From the NCBI RefSeq assembly GCF_030263895.1, contig NZ_CP127161.1, forward strand, positions 3,782,001-3,846,000: a stretch of DNA of 64,000 nucleotides, written 5' to 3'. This DNA comes from Proteiniborus sp. MB09-C3 (lineage in GTDB: Bacteria > Bacillota > Clostridia > Tissierellales > Proteiniboraceae). Below the pieces are notes generated by a model, which saw only the letters and a program-made list of their open reading frames with translations, was not told the origin of the DNA and ran no database searches. The translations under genes and the position numbers were made by a program. Below are positions 32,169 to 42,518 of this stretch, piece by piece; position 1 is the stretch's first letter, and each line of letters starts with the position of its first letter.

Positions 32169-33050
32169 CTAATTTGTGTTTTTTTCCTTTTCTACTATCT
32201 TAAATAAATAATCTAAAAACTCATCTCGTAAATCTTCACGTCTCAAGGCATACTCTATAGTAGCCTCTAAGAAACCCTGCTTATCTCCTACATCATATCT
32301 TCTTCCTTCAAAGCTATATGCATACATGGCTTCTCTTTGAGCTAATTCTTTTAAAGCATCAGTTAGCTGAATTTCTCCACCCTTTCCAGGCTCAGTATGC
32401 TCTAGTATTTCAAATATGGCAGGATTAATAATATACCTTCCAAGTATGGCCACATTAGAAGGAGCATCTTCTACATCGGGCTTCTCCACTAATCCCTTTA
32501 CCTTATATACTCTACCCTCTATGTGTTTTCCATTAACTATGCCATACTTGCTTACATCTTCTCTAGCTACTTCCTGTACTCCAAGAATAGTTGTCTTGTA
32601 CTCATCATAAGCTTCTATCATTTGCTTTAGACAAGGTTTATCCGCATAAACTATATCATCGCCTAACAGAACAGCAAAGGGTTCATTTCCTATAAAGCTT
32701 TTAGCACAATGTATTGCATGACCTAACCCCTTTGGTTCCTTTTGTCTTATGTAGTGAATATTCACCATATCGGAAATCTTTCTTACCTCTTCTAATAGCT
32801 CATTCTTACCTTTTTTCTCTAACTCAAGCTCTAATTCTACAGATTTATCAAAATGGTCCTCTATACTTTTCTTATTTCTGCCTGTTATAATTAATATTTC
32901 TTCAATACCAGATTCTACAGCCTCTTCAATAATATATTGCAGAGTTGGCTTATCTACAATTGGAAGCATCTCCTTCGGCTGTGCCTTAGTCGCAGGTAAA
33001 AATCTAGTTCCCAGACCTGCTGCCGGGATGATAGCTTTACGAACTTTCAT
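32169..33050 (-). CDS. galU: UTP-glucose-1-phosphate uridylyltransferase
   Basis: A 293-residue cytosolic enzyme making UDP-glucose. 'AIIPAAGLGTRFLPATKAQP' is the nucleotide loop with the catalytic Lys region, followed by 'TLQYIIEEAVESGIEEILII', 'FAVLLGDDIVYADKPCLKQM' (metal Asp) and 'LVEKPDVEDAPSNVAILGRY'. The length is typical. Its substrate glucose-1-P comes from the phosphoglucomutase at the other end of the locus, and its product feeds the glycosyltransferases. It heads the polysaccharide gene set and has its own terminator. Confidence 0.97.
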   Translation of the reverse strand: MKVRKAIIPAAGLGTRFLPATKAQPKEMLPIVDKPTLQYIIEEAVESGIEEILIITGRNKKSIEDHFDKSVELELELEKKGKNELLEEVRKISDMVNIHYIRQKEPKGLGHAIHCAKSFIGNEPFAVLLGDDIVYADKPCLKQMIEAYDEYKTTILGVQEVAREDVSKYGIVNGKHIEGRVYKVKGLVEKPDVEDAPSNVAILGRYIINPAIFEILEHTEPGKGGEIQLTDALKELAQREAMYAYSFEGRRYDVGDKQGFLEATIEYALRREDLRDEFLDYLFKIVEKEKNTN

Positions 33051-33182
33051 AGTATTATCTTACCCTTTCTATTTTAATTTATATTATTTAATATAAGTAA
33101 CATTAGTATTATAAATAATAACTTTATCTAATCTATAATTCAACAAAAACTATTTTTTCCCTTCCATGTATTTCACAAGAAA

Positions 33183-33226
33183 AAGGGATTCAACTATTTA
33201 AGACTAAGTCTTGTAGCTGAACCCTT
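33183..33226 (-). terminator. Terminator of the SLH/BIG2 gene
   Basis: An interrupted stem AAGGGATTCAACTA / TAGCTGAACCCTT lies 18 bases after the stop, followed by a U-rich tail on the minus strand. Confidence 0.7.
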
Positions 33227-33243
33227 CAAATTTTTAGTAGTTA

Positions 33244-34857
33244 TTATAATCTATCTAATAAATCTAACATTCTGTATATTATTACTGCCGCTTGAGCTCT
33301 TGTAGCCTTTTCTTGTGGCCCAAAAGTTCCATTCCCTAATCCTTTAACTAATTCTTTGCTCGCTGATATTTCAACTGCTTCCTTTGCCCATTCTGATATT
33401 TCTCCATAGTCTGTAAAGCTTGGTGCCCCACTTGTATAGCTTTCATTTGGTTTTATATATTTTAGTGCTCTCACTATAATCGCAGCCATCTGTTCTCTAG
33501 TTATTTGACCATTTGGATCGAATTTTCCATCATGACCCGTTACTATCCCTAAGCTTGCCGCTGTTTCCACTGACTCTTTGTACCAAGCTCCTGCTTTCAC
33601 ATCGCTAAAACTTACTATTTTGCCTTCGGGTTTTAGTTTCAATCCTTCCACTATAAGTTTTGTAAATGCTGCCCTTGTTATATTATCATTTGGAGCATAG
33701 TTTTTATCATCTACACCATTTATTATATGCCTTGCTGCTAGTATCTCTATTTGCTTTTGTGCCCAAACTACATTACTTACATCATTGAAGGTTTTTCTAT
33801 ATTCTATTACTGCAATTTTACCTAATTTATCTATAGCAACTTTTATTTCTCCCTCTTTTACTACTTTACCCCCGATGTATTCCCATACTTTTGCGACTTC
33901 ATTAAAATAGTATACACCAAGCTTTTGTGGCTCCGTTACCTTGCTTATATCATATTTAATGGTCAGTGTAAGTGGCATATCCAGTCTTTTTGAGGACTTA
34001 ACGTCGAATATATCTGATAATAGTTGATATTCTGCTGAAGATAAGTAGCTAACTATTTCTTCAGCTTCTTTTTCATCTAATATCTCTACTATTAGAGATG
34101 TTTTTAAATCTCCCTCAACTACTATTAATCCAAGCTCTATAGGTGATTTTTCTTTTTTCTCCTCCTTTGGTTTTAATGGTGCAGGATCATCATAATCTGG
34201 TGGACTTGACTGCTTTATCACTTTCATTTTAAAAGTAGCTGACAGTTCTCCTACTTTGGCTGTAATTATTACTTCTCCTTTTCCTTTTCCTGTTACAAGT
34301 CCGTTACTGTCTACTGCTGCTACCGAAGCATTTGAACTTGACCACTGAACGTCTTCTAAATCCTCCTTAGTAGCATCTGAGCCATCACTCATTTTACCTT
34401 TTAAACCTAACTGTATCTTCTCATTTACCTTTATCTCGGTTTTACTTCCTGTTATAGTTATACTTTCTAGAATAATGGTAGAGATTTCTTTTTTTATTTT
34501 GAAAGAAGCTATTTTTTCTACACCATAGCTTTTTAGCTTAATATAGTAAGTCCCATTCTCAATAGACTTTACCATCCTAAATCTAACATTAAATTTGCCT
34601 TGGCTATCAGTGGTATATTGGTCAACATCATATATAGATTTGCCATCTTCATTTTCGACTGCCATGGTTATCAAAGCGTTAGGAGCTGGGACTCCATTAT
34701 TATATACAGTACCAGTACCCGCAACATATTCATCTATATTATAGTCAGTTTTATTTAAACTAAAGTCCATAGTATATATGCTTTCCCCAAAGGCTGGTAA
34801 TCCATTTACTGCAATCAAAGCAATAACTAATAAACAAATTAATATTTTCTTTGACAA
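33244..34857 (-). CDS. Secreted SLH-domain surface protein with Ig-like and BIG2 domains
   Basis: A 537-residue exported protein. A signal peptide (1-24, ending PAFGES) is followed by an Ig-like domain (about 28-125, 'NNGVPAPNALITMAVEN') and a BIG2 domain (about 133-215, 'WSSSNASVAAVDSNGLVTGK'). Then comes a Pro/Lys/Glu linker, a beta-rich region (about 240-355) and three SLH repeats (about 360-537: 'NDNITRAAFTKLIVEGL', 'GQITREQMAAIIVRALKY', 'QEKATRAQAAVIIYRML'). It is held on the cell wall by SLH binding. It follows the giant PHP-domain gene by 68 bases with a U-less hairpin between, so the two are probably co-transcribed and may form a surface complex. Confidence 0.92.
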   Translation of the reverse strand: MSKKILICLLVIALIAVNGLPAFGESIYTMDFSLNKTDYNIDEYVAGTGTVYNNGVPAPNALITMAVENEDGKSIYDVDQYTTDSQGKFNVRFRMVKSIENGTYYIKLKSYGVEKIASFKIKKEISTIILESITITGSKTEIKVNEKIQLGLKGKMSDGSDATKEDLEDVQWSSSNASVAAVDSNGLVTGKGKGEVIITAKVGELSATFKMKVIKQSSPPDYDDPAPLKPKEEKKEKSPIELGLIVVEGDLKTSLIVEILDEKEAEEIVSYLSSAEYQLLSDIFDVKSSKRLDMPLTLTIKYDISKVTEPQKLGVYYFNEVAKVWEYIGGKVVKEGEIKVAIDKLGKIAVIEYRKTFNDVSNVVWAQKQIEILAARHIINGVDDKNYAPNDNITRAAFTKLIVEGLKLKPEGKIVSFSDVKAGAWYKESVETAASLGIVTGHDGKFDPNGQITREQMAAIIVRALKYIKPNESYTSGAPSFTDYGEISEWAKEAVEISASKELVKGLGNGTFGPQEKATRAQAAVIIYRMLDLLDRL

Positions 34858-34899
34858 TTTTTCCTCCTCCTATCTTATTTAAATGGTTTAGTGTTATTA

Positions 34900-34924
34900 G
34901 TGAAAAGGGCAATGCCCTTTTCAC
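34900..34924 (-). other. Intercistronic hairpin without U tract
   Basis: A perfect 11-base-pair stem GTGAAAAGGGC / GCCCTTTTCAC with a 3-base loop begins two bases after the stop of the giant gene. No U run follows. It looks like an mRNA-stability or processing element, not a full terminator. Confidence 0.6.
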
Positions 34925-34925
34925 T

Positions 34926-37900
34926 TTACTTTACTGTAAACTCAACAATTCCTACTTCTGATAGAGGAGCTTTGTTAGTAAAGCTATCCCATACATATAC
35001 CTTGGCAGTATGTTTTCCTTTACTTACACCATTTACATGGAAGCCCATAGATAGAGTCTTTAATCCTCCAACATTAAGCTCGACACCATTCATAAATCCT
35101 ATAGCATATGTTCTGTCTTCAGAGTCAACTAGTTTGAAAATAACTGTTCCGCTCTTTGACTCCTCTGATTTATTGGTGATAACCGTATTTACCATTACCA
35201 TATTACCTAGCTCAAACTCTGTTCCTAGATTTCCGTTAACATCTGATGTCTTAACTATTTCAATGCCTATTGGGTAGCTGGTTTCTTCTATTCTTACTAT
35301 TTCTGTTGTGTTTCTTACCCTAAGTCTAGCCCCTACAGAATCAGTTGAGGCTAGACCTATAGCACTTACAGTATCTCCTACCCTTATAGCTGGGTCCCAT
35401 ATACCTAATTTTTCCCCGTTTTTTGTCCCGTCACCTATATATCCCTCTAGATATACTCTTGCTTCACCTGTACCATCATCTATATATAAGCTATTACCCT
35501 CAGCATCTATTCTAGTTACTTTACCTTGTACTCTTACTAACCATCCTTCATTATCTTTTAGCATACTATTTTTTGTACTCATTAGCTTAGGTTCTATTAC
35601 TTGTATTGCACTATCAAGTACTACTAAATCAGTATTTTCATTCTTAATTTGAAGCTGATAATCTCCCTGATATTGACCAGCAGTGCCTGTGACTCGTACC
35701 TTTGCACCTAAGGGCAGCTTTGTTTGAGATACTCCAAATACTGTTATACCTCCTGTTTCATCTTGAACATATATTACTTCGAAGAAAGCATTATTTAATT
35801 CATGCTCTTGTGAGTATGCCTCTGACATAGAAGTTATTCTTCCCTCTATAATAAACTTTTCACCAAAATTACCTGGCATTCCATCTCTTACTTCTTTAAT
35901 GGTCTTTACTTCTGACTCTGGTTTCAGCTCTAGCCAGTCTAATACTTTATCTGCTATTTGAATATTGGAATATCTATTATCTCCTGACATCTCAAAGTCA
36001 GAAAAGAATGTAGTGCCAGAAGCTATTATTTTTGCTCCACTTGAAAGCACTTCTGCCGCTAACCCATATACATTTCCTGCTGCTATTTCAATAAATCCTA
36101 TAGGAGTGTTACCAGCATTTTCATTTTTAGTAGTAGAATGGCCTTTTACTATAAAATCTACATTTTCATCATTACCACCATCTTTTAATAATACTGAACA
36201 GCCACTATAGAAGCTATATAAATCTTCCTCATTTAAACCGGAAGTCAATTTGTATTTTGTTGATGTATATGTGTTAAAGTATAGTCTATATTGTTGTCCG
36301 CCATTTTGTGTATAGTCCACTACCTGGTCAGAATTAAATATAATATTTGAGCCTATGGCATTTAATAGTTTATTACCTTGGATGGAGTTTTGATAATCGT
36401 CTTTTCCATCATTGTAGTTTGCTCTAGAGGTAACTATTAAAGACCCTCCTTTGTCTGTAAATCTTTTTACTGCTTGTATTTCTTCATCACTTAATTTTGA
36501 TCTCTTTATTTCACCATTATCGCCTCTATCTATTGGCTGTGGAGAAGTAATGATCAATATGTCAATATCATTTAATGCTTCATCAGTTATGGTATCATGA
36601 TTTTCTACTATAATCATGTTCTTATTCTTTAACATTTCTCTGAAACTTTCTATTTTATTACTATAATCTCCACCACTTACGTAATGGTTCTTATGAGCGT
36701 AGTCTATCATTACCTTTGTAGCAGAACCTTTTGGTACAACTTCTATTCTTGTACTAGCTGTGAAGGTCTTATCTGCTCCTTCTATTGTAGCTACTGCATA
36801 TATATTGTATTCTCCTACATTTTCAGGCTTCCATGTGATTTTAGCTAAAGCTGTTGCTCCTTGTCCAATATTAGTTACTGTACTTGAGCCTATTTTATTT
36901 TCTGGATTTATAGAGTCAACATAAAAATCTACTACAGCTTTGTTTAGCATATTTGATTCATTGTTGAATACTGTAGCAGTTATATCTACATTTGAACCTA
37001 ATTCTAGTAGGGACTGCGAAGCCTCCATATTCGACAATCCAAAAGCGCTTACTTCTCCAACCCAAATAGGTGCTGTTACAGCTATATCCTTGTCTTCTTG
37101 AGTAACTCTTACATAATAATAGCTAAATCTAGGATCCAGTTCAAAATCCCAGTCAACTTTATTTGAGCTAAATGTTCTTGAGGCTGATATGGCTCCACCA
37201 TCTGAAATTAGCTCTACTTTTGCAATATTGTCATTAGCATCTGGATCGAGAATTGATATACTAACGTTTAGCTTATCAGGATCATTTAACTGTGAACCCA
37301 TGGGCTGATCGTTAACCTTATACATTATTTCTAGATTATTGTCCTCAGTAGAATAAACTCTTAAATCTCTAATTGCATCATATAGACTATCTCTTGTAAG
37401 AGCTTCAGCTACTATTACAGTTCTTGCAGTATTGGCAAGTATCCAGTTTCCCTTATGGTTATCTTGATTGTTTGAAGGTGCTAAATGCCATCCCTTATCT
37501 AATGCTCTAGTATAATACCCATAGCTTGGGAAATAACCGCTTCCTCTTACAGGGCCTTCTCCATTCCCAACCTCTATTAATTGTACTACCTTATCAACAT
37601 TAGGTGCGTAAAATCCAAAATCTGCAAAATCTCCAAAGGTTTTACCTGGATGATTCAATTGATTTATTGATTCTGGCCATTGTGCTATTTTATTATAATA
37701 TGCCTGTAAATTCATAGCAGAATTTGACCTTGAAGCAAACCAAGGAGTATTAAATGTATTTATATGTCCCCATCCACCAGTACTGCCACTCCAAGTCATT
37801 TCATAGCCAGGTATACCAACAAATGCTTCTGTAGTAGAGGATAGAGCTGTACTATTTAGCTGTTTCCATTCAGCACTATTGGATTGACTAACATCCGTTA

Positions 37901-40094
37901 TATTTTCATTCATTAAATCTTTTTCATTGTCAAACCAATTTGAGTGGTCTGTTACCGCAAAAAAATCCGCTTTTGCTTCGTCTCTTGCAAATCTAAATGC
38001 TTCGTTTACTGTTCCTGTACCGTCTGATAGATTTGTATGGCTGTGTAATTGTCCGAAGTAGAAATTAAAGTTTCTTTTTCCAACATAGAAACCCCATTCT
38101 ACTATAGATTTCTGTGGTACCGATGCCATGTCTGATACCTCAAGCTTTGCTGTATGATTTCCTATTGAAAGGTCAGTCTTAGGTACATAAGTTATTTTGC
38201 TTTCAGTTATGTCTGCTTCCGCTGTTATATCTATGCCATCTAAATAAAGTTTTATTGAACTTACATCTATTCCCGATGTATCGCTATATTCTGCACTTAT
38301 TTCTGGTCTTAAATTGTCATCTGTAGATGTTCCATTTACAGGTGTTAAATTAATGATAACTGGTGGTACTATGTCTTCATCTGATATTTTTACTTCATAT
38401 GGTATATTTTTATCTTCTGGTGCTGTTACTGTATTTGTTCCATCAGATGCTTCTATATAGTATTGAAGCTCTCCTAGTACAAGCTGCGATTTAGGGATCT
38501 TGACTGAATAATTTTCTCCATCTTTAAGCATTGCAAGATGCTCATATTCATCTTGTCCTTTTATTCTATAATAAAGAGTAACTAACTCAACTTTCCTGTT
38601 ATCTGTAACTTTCGCAGTTATCTCTAGGTCAATTTCTATATTTCCCTTCGTTACAGGTGTGTGTGCTATAACAGGATTTTCAGTATCTGGCCCTAATATT
38701 TTCTGAATATCATCTGCTTTCCTTACCCTAAGTTGATAGCCTGGTGTAGTATTTGGATCTTTAGTGAATCTTGATAGTATTGCTATTAATTCTACTTCAT
38801 CACCCTCTGATAATTCTGTAGAAGGTATTCTAAAAATATTTATACTTCCAGTTGAATCTGTTAATACTGTATCCCCACCTGTGTTAATTGTACCAATAGT
38901 TGCCTTTTCAATTTCTATAAGCTGTGATTCATATGTGTCATTATTTGCTTGTTCTATTGTAATTTTTTTGGGGACTGGAAGTGTGTTATTTTTAGATTCA
39001 ATTCTAATTGCAGCTGGATTAGGAGTTATTGTAATCAATTCATTAAATGCATTCAAATTACCTGTTACTTGTATAAAATCTCCTTCCTCTACTTCAGGAG
39101 CGCCTGTGATTTTATAATAATCTATCACTATTCCAGCTGTATCGTCTTGAATATATTTCTTATCTCCATCCACCCATGTTACTACTCCTCTAACCGTTGC
39201 TTCTTGACCTTTAGGTAGGTTTCTAGCTTCTGCTATTGTAATGACTGTAGCTGGTGCTTTTATAGTATAAGAAAATTCTGTTATGTCACTATCTTCTAGC
39301 CCTTCCTTAGTTGCATATGTTTTTATTGTCAACGGCTCATCTACCTGTATAGGTTCAGCATATTCCTCAAATACTACATCTTCATTTGAAAATGATTCCT
39401 TGTATACTGCATAGAATACTGTTGCGTCTATTGTTGAGGTAGATAAAATGACTTTAGTACCTGCCTCCACTTCTCCCGATGAAGGATTTGCAGTTACTGG
39501 CAAAACCTTCGGGTCTCCTCCAGACCCTCCATCGTCATAGTTAGTCCATGTTATGTTGTCAATAGTAATTTGAGCATTTGCACTTCCACCAGATAGATGC
39601 CTAATTTCAAGAATAAATTTACCTTCAATATTAATACTGTCAACAGAAAAATTCTGGACTTCACTATTGTTTTCTAATGTGTAGGACTCTATAAGTTCAT
39701 CATTTATAAAAAGTCCAACTTCTCTTACTGTACCAGTTGTGAAAGCCTTCTTTAAGTCAACAGAAAAATTCTTTATTCCTCCATTGATCTCTGCAAATAT
39801 TTTGGAATTGCCTCCAGATCTTCTAAGCATAAGGCCTTTTCCATCTATAGAGTAGTCGTTTCCTTGGTCTATTAGACCCCCTCTAGCATGTATATAGCTC
39901 CATTCAATACCATTTACACCGATGAATTTCCCATCTACATAGCTACTTCCTGTCAGTTCTAAATTATCAAACGTCTCTACGAAGGTCTGTGTATCAGCCT
40001 TTACTAATGCAGTTGGCACAAAACTAAACACGCTTGTAAAAGTTAAAACAAACACAAAAAATAAACTTAAGCTTTTTGAAACTTTCTTATTCAA
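34926..40094 (-). CDS. Giant secreted PHP-domain metallohydrolase with OB-fold and Ig-like modules
   Basis: A 1722-residue exported protein. A signal peptide (about 1-34, ending LVKADT) leads to a jelly-roll domain (about 36-185), a chitobiase C-terminal-type module (about 200-275, 'ATVFYAVYKES'), two OB-fold repeats (about 280-465) and Ig-like modules (about 470-675). The catalytic PHP domain (about 680-1000) has 'FGQLHSHTNLSDGTG' and 'ADFFAVTDHSNWF', plus later 'INQLNHPGKTFGDF' and 'HLAPSNNQDNHKGNW', as in CehA/McbA-like phosphoesterases. A CARDB-like domain (about 1075-1170), a GATase/DUF4350-like domain (about 1185-1400), two more OB-folds (about 1405-1605) and a final Ig-like domain follow. 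The substrate is probably an extracellular phosphodiester or nucleic acid. The start is a TTG with GGGGGAATAG upstream. Confidence 0.85.
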   Translation of the reverse strand: MNKKVSKSLSLFFVFVLTFTSVFSFVPTALVKADTQTFVETFDNLELTGSSYVDGKFIGVNGIEWSYIHARGGLIDQGNDYSIDGKGLMLRRSGGNSKIFAEINGGIKNFSVDLKKAFTTGTVREVGLFINDELIESYTLENNSEVQNFSVDSINIEGKFILEIRHLSGGSANAQITIDNITWTNYDDGGSGGDPKVLPVTANPSSGEVEAGTKVILSTSTIDATVFYAVYKESFSNEDVVFEEYAEPIQVDEPLTIKTYATKEGLEDSDITEFSYTIKAPATVITIAEARNLPKGQEATVRGVVTWVDGDKKYIQDDTAGIVIDYYKITGAPEVEEGDFIQVTGNLNAFNELITITPNPAAIRIESKNNTLPVPKKITIEQANNDTYESQLIEIEKATIGTINTGGDTVLTDSTGSINIFRIPSTELSEGDEVELIAILSRFTKDPNTTPGYQLRVRKADDIQKILGPDTENPVIAHTPVTKGNIEIDLEITAKVTDNRKVELVTLYYRIKGQDEYEHLAMLKDGENYSVKIPKSQLVLGELQYYIEASDGTNTVTAPEDKNIPYEVKISDEDIVPPVIINLTPVNGTSTDDNLRPEISAEYSDTSGIDVSSIKLYLDGIDITAEADITESKITYVPKTDLSIGNHTAKLEVSDMASVPQKSIVEWGFYVGKRNFNFYFGQLHSHTNLSDGTGTVNEAFRFARDEAKADFFAVTDHSNWFDNEKDLMNENITDVSQSNSAEWKQLNSTALSSTTEAFVGIPGYEMTWSGSTGGWGHINTFNTPWFASRSNSAMNLQAYYNKIAQWPESINQLNHPGKTFGDFADFGFYAPNVDKVVQLIEVGNGEGPVRGSGYFPSYGYYTRALDKGWHLAPSNNQDNHKGNWILANTARTVIVAEALTRDSLYDAIRDLRVYSTEDNNLEIMYKVNDQPMGSQLNDPDKLNVSISILDPDANDNIAKVELISDGGAISASRTFSSNKVDWDFELDPRFSYYYVRVTQEDKDIAVTAPIWVGEVSAFGLSNMEASQSLLELGSNVDITATVFNNESNMLNKAVVDFYVDSINPENKIGSSTVTNIGQGATALAKITWKPENVGEYNIYAVATIEGADKTFTASTRIEVVPKGSATKVMIDYAHKNHYVSGGDYSNKIESFREMLKNKNMIIVENHDTITDEALNDIDILIITSPQPIDRGDNGEIKRSKLSDEEIQAVKRFTDKGGSLIVTSRANYNDGKDDYQNSIQGNKLLNAIGSNIIFNSDQVVDYTQNGGQQYRLYFNTYTSTKYKLTSGLNEEDLYSFYSGCSVLLKDGGNDENVDFIVKGHSTTKNENAGNTPIGFIEIAAGNVYGLAAEVLSSGAKIIASGTTFFSDFEMSGDNRYSNIQIADKVLDWLELKPESEVKTIKEVRDGMPGNFGEKFIIEGRITSMSEAYSQEHELNNAFFEVIYVQDETGGITVFGVSQTKLPLGAKVRVTGTAGQYQGDYQLQIKNENTDLVVLDSAIQVIEPKLMSTKNSMLKDNEGWLVRVQGKVTRIDAEGNSLYIDDGTGEARVYLEGYIGDGTKNGEKLGIWDPAIRVGDTVSAIGLASTDSVGARLRVRNTTEIVRIEETSYPIGIEIVKTSDVNGNLGTEFELGNMVMVNTVITNKSEESKSGTVIFKLVDSEDRTYAIGFMNGVELNVGGLKTLSMGFHVNGVSKGKHTAKVYVWDSFTNKAPLSEVGIVEFTVK

Positions 40095-40320
40095 AACTCT
40101 ATTCCCCCTTTTGTAATTATTTACTTTATTATGAGCGAATAAAACTTTCCCCCTTTCTTGCTTATTTTCAAGACTCTTTTAGCTTTGATATTGCAATCCC
40201 CTGTAATACCCAATTTGCAATATTTCATTACAGCATATAGTCGTACATATTTTATAGCTGGACTTTAATAATTCTACATTTATTCAAAAAATCCTTCTTA
40301 TGTAAAATTTGTTATTAAAA

Positions 40321-40349
40321 TTGATTTTATCTATATAATAGAATATAAT
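40321..40349 (+). promoter_or_regulatory. Promoter of the yibE/F-like gene
   Basis: TTGATT, a 17-base spacer and a perfect TATAAT, 30 bases before the start codon. Confidence 0.7.
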
Positions 40350-40378
40350 CTAGTTAAATACTTTTCTAAGGAGGACCT

Positions 40379-41521
40379 ATGAGAACAAAGATTTTAAAAT
40401 ACTTTCCAATCATAGTAGTAGGTATAATTATTATTTTAATATTTACTTCACCTTTAACTTCAAAAAAGGAACATCATTTTGATTTTGAAAAGGCTGAAGT
40501 AATATCTATAAATGAAGAAAACTTAGAAGAAGATGCGGTAATCCCAGACCTTATGCTTGGATATCAGCAGATAAAAATAAAAATATTGACAGGTAAATAT
40601 ATAGGGGAAGAATTTAATATAAAAAACCCTATGAGCAGGACCTATAATGTACATACAAAAATAGGAAGTAAAATAATAGTAAGTATTGAAGAACAAGGGG
40701 AACAAGTAAAAAGTATATCAGTTTTTAATTATAAAAAAGAATATGTTTCATATATCTTAGTTGCCCTTTTCTTTTTAGTACTTTTAATATTTGGCGGCAT
40801 GAAAGGATTAAAGTCATTCATATCATTAGTATTCACAGGAGTACTTATAATATTTTTCATGATACCTCTCTTCTTTAAAGGCTATAGCCCAATATTGCTG
40901 ACTATAATAACCGTAGCTATAACTACAATTGTAACTATAGTGATGGTAGATGGGTTAAATAAAAAAACTATATCTGCAATAGCCGGGACTATCTTGGGAG
41001 TTATCATAGCAGGCATTATATCATATATAGGCAGTAATATGGCTCACTTATCAGGTTTAACAACTAACGAAGCTGAAGAGCTTATGTATGTAGCTGGTAT
41101 TAAGGATTTGAAAGTTAGAGGACTGATGTTTTCTGCTATATTGATAGCAGCCCTTGGTGCCATAATGGATGTTGCCATGTCAATAGCCTCTTCCACTTTT
41201 GAAATACATAAAACGAATCCTAATATTTCATTTAAAAATCTTATGGCATCAGGATTAAATATAGGAAAGGATGTCATGGGAACCATGTCCAATACTTTAA
41301 TCCTAGCGTTTATTGGAAGCTCATTAAATATAATAATACTTTTAATGGCTTATGAAATGCCTTATACTCAGCTAATGAACCTTGATTTAATAGTTACAGA
41401 GGTAGTTCAAAGCATATCAGGAAGCATAGGGATTATTCTTACCGTCCCAATAACTGCTCTAATATCTACTTATTTAGCCCTTAAAGCAAATATCAAAAGA
41501 AGTTCTAAGATAGGTGTATAA
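40379..41521 (+). CDS. YibE/F family membrane protein
   Basis: A 380-residue integral membrane protein. One N-terminal membrane segment (about 8-27) and an external beta-rich domain (about 30-120) precede seven or eight hydrophobic segments. Landmarks are 'GGMKGLKSFISLVFTGVLII', 'SGLTTNEAEELMYVAG', 'LRVRGLMFSAILIAALGA'-like sequence and 'IMDVAMSIASSTFEI'. This matches YibE/F (PF07907), a family of unknown transport function known from Firmicutes. It stands alone, divergent from the giant PHP gene, with its own promoter and GGAGG ribosome-binding site. Confidence 0.92.
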   Translation: MRTKILKYFPIIVVGIIIILIFTSPLTSKKEHHFDFEKAEVISINEENLEEDAVIPDLMLGYQQIKIKILTGKYIGEEFNIKNPMSRTYNVHTKIGSKIIVSIEEQGEQVKSISVFNYKKEYVSYILVALFFLVLLIFGGMKGLKSFISLVFTGVLIIFFMIPLFFKGYSPILLTIITVAITTIVTIVMVDGLNKKTISAIAGTILGVIIAGIISYIGSNMAHLSGLTTNEAEELMYVAGIKDLKVRGLMFSAILIAALGAIMDVAMSIASSTFEIHKTNPNISFKNLMASGLNIGKDVMGTMSNTLILAFIGSSLNIIILLMAYEMPYTQLMNLDLIVTEVVQSISGSIGIILTVPITALISTYLALKANIKRSSKIGV

Positions 41522-41693
41522 ATTGTAAAAAAACAGACTACAGTTTTCCTTCATAAAACAGTATAAGAACAAAATACATATGAACACTCTTGTGCTTTTT
41601 GTTCTCATGAGTTACAATTAAAACCCTCCACTATAACACCAGACTTTTATACGATGATATTATGGTGGAATAGAATGGTGGTGATACAATAAA

Positions 41694-42455
41694 ATGAATA
41701 CCTACAAGACATCAGAAATTGCACATAGTATTGGAATTCATCCTAACACAGTACGACTTTATGAGGAGCTTGAGCTTATTCCTAAGCCAGAACGAAAGGC
41801 AAATGGTTATCGTATTTTTACAGATTTCCATATGGAGCAAATTAAGTTTGCAAGAACTGCGTTAAAGGTTGAGGTTCTGCAAAATGGCTTGAGAAAGCAA
41901 GCCATTACTATCATTAAAACCTCGGCTTCTGGAAGTTTTAGCAAGGCGATACTCCTGACTGAACATTATTTGCATCAAATAAAAAACGAGCAAAAAAACG
42001 CCGAAGAAGCCATAGAAATTACCAAAGATCTATTATCAGGCAATGATCAAGGAATAGGCACAGCTTTTTTTACCAGAAAAGAAGCGGCTAATTTTCTGCA
42101 AATATCAATGGATGCTTTAAGAAATTGGGAAATGAACGGCCTGCTAACTGTAAAGCGAAAACAAAATGGGTATCGAGTTTATACCAATGAAGATATTCTA
42201 CGGCTAAAAATCATACGTTCCTTGCGCTGTGCTAATTACTCTCTTTCAGCAATTTTACGAATGCTGAATACTTTATCCAACAACCCCGAGGCAGATATAC
42301 GGCAAGTCATTGATACTCCAAAAGAAAACGACGATATTATTTCTGTATGTGATAAGCTCCTCACATCTTTACATTATGCTGAACAAAATGCGGAGATTAT
42401 GCTCACACATCTTGAGAAGATGAAAAAACAATTTGCAACAAACCCTACATTTTGA
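41694..42455 (+). CDS. MerR-family regulator with two tandem MerR DNA-binding domains
   Basis: A 253-residue protein. The first MerR winged helix (about 3-70) contains 'SIGIHPNTVRLYEELELIPK' and 'NGYRIFTDFHMEQI'. The second (about 124-193) contains 'RKEAANFLQISMDALRNWE' and 'QNGYRVYTNEDILRLKIIRS'. Both have the helix-turn-helix and the R-x-Y wing. A short linker helix (about 85-115) lies between, and the C-terminus is helical. Single-domain MerR proteins act as dimers; one chain with both domains could bind a dyad alone or two sites as a dimer. It is followed by an ABC exporter in the same direction, its likely target. The three genes are less AT-rich than their neighbours, which suggests transfer as a unit. 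Confidence 0.92.
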   Translation: MNTYKTSEIAHSIGIHPNTVRLYEELELIPKPERKANGYRIFTDFHMEQIKFARTALKVEVLQNGLRKQAITIIKTSASGSFSKAILLTEHYLHQIKNEQKNAEEAIEITKDLLSGNDQGIGTAFFTRKEAANFLQISMDALRNWEMNGLLTVKRKQNGYRVYTNEDILRLKIIRSLRCANYSLSAILRMLNTLSNNPEADIRQVIDTPKENDDIISVCDKLLTSLHYAEQNAEIMLTHLEKMKKQFATNPTF

Positions 42456-42518
42456 CACCAGACTTTGTTCTGGTGTTATTATTTTTATGCAAAGAAAAAA
42501 ATAGGAGGATTTAATCGC

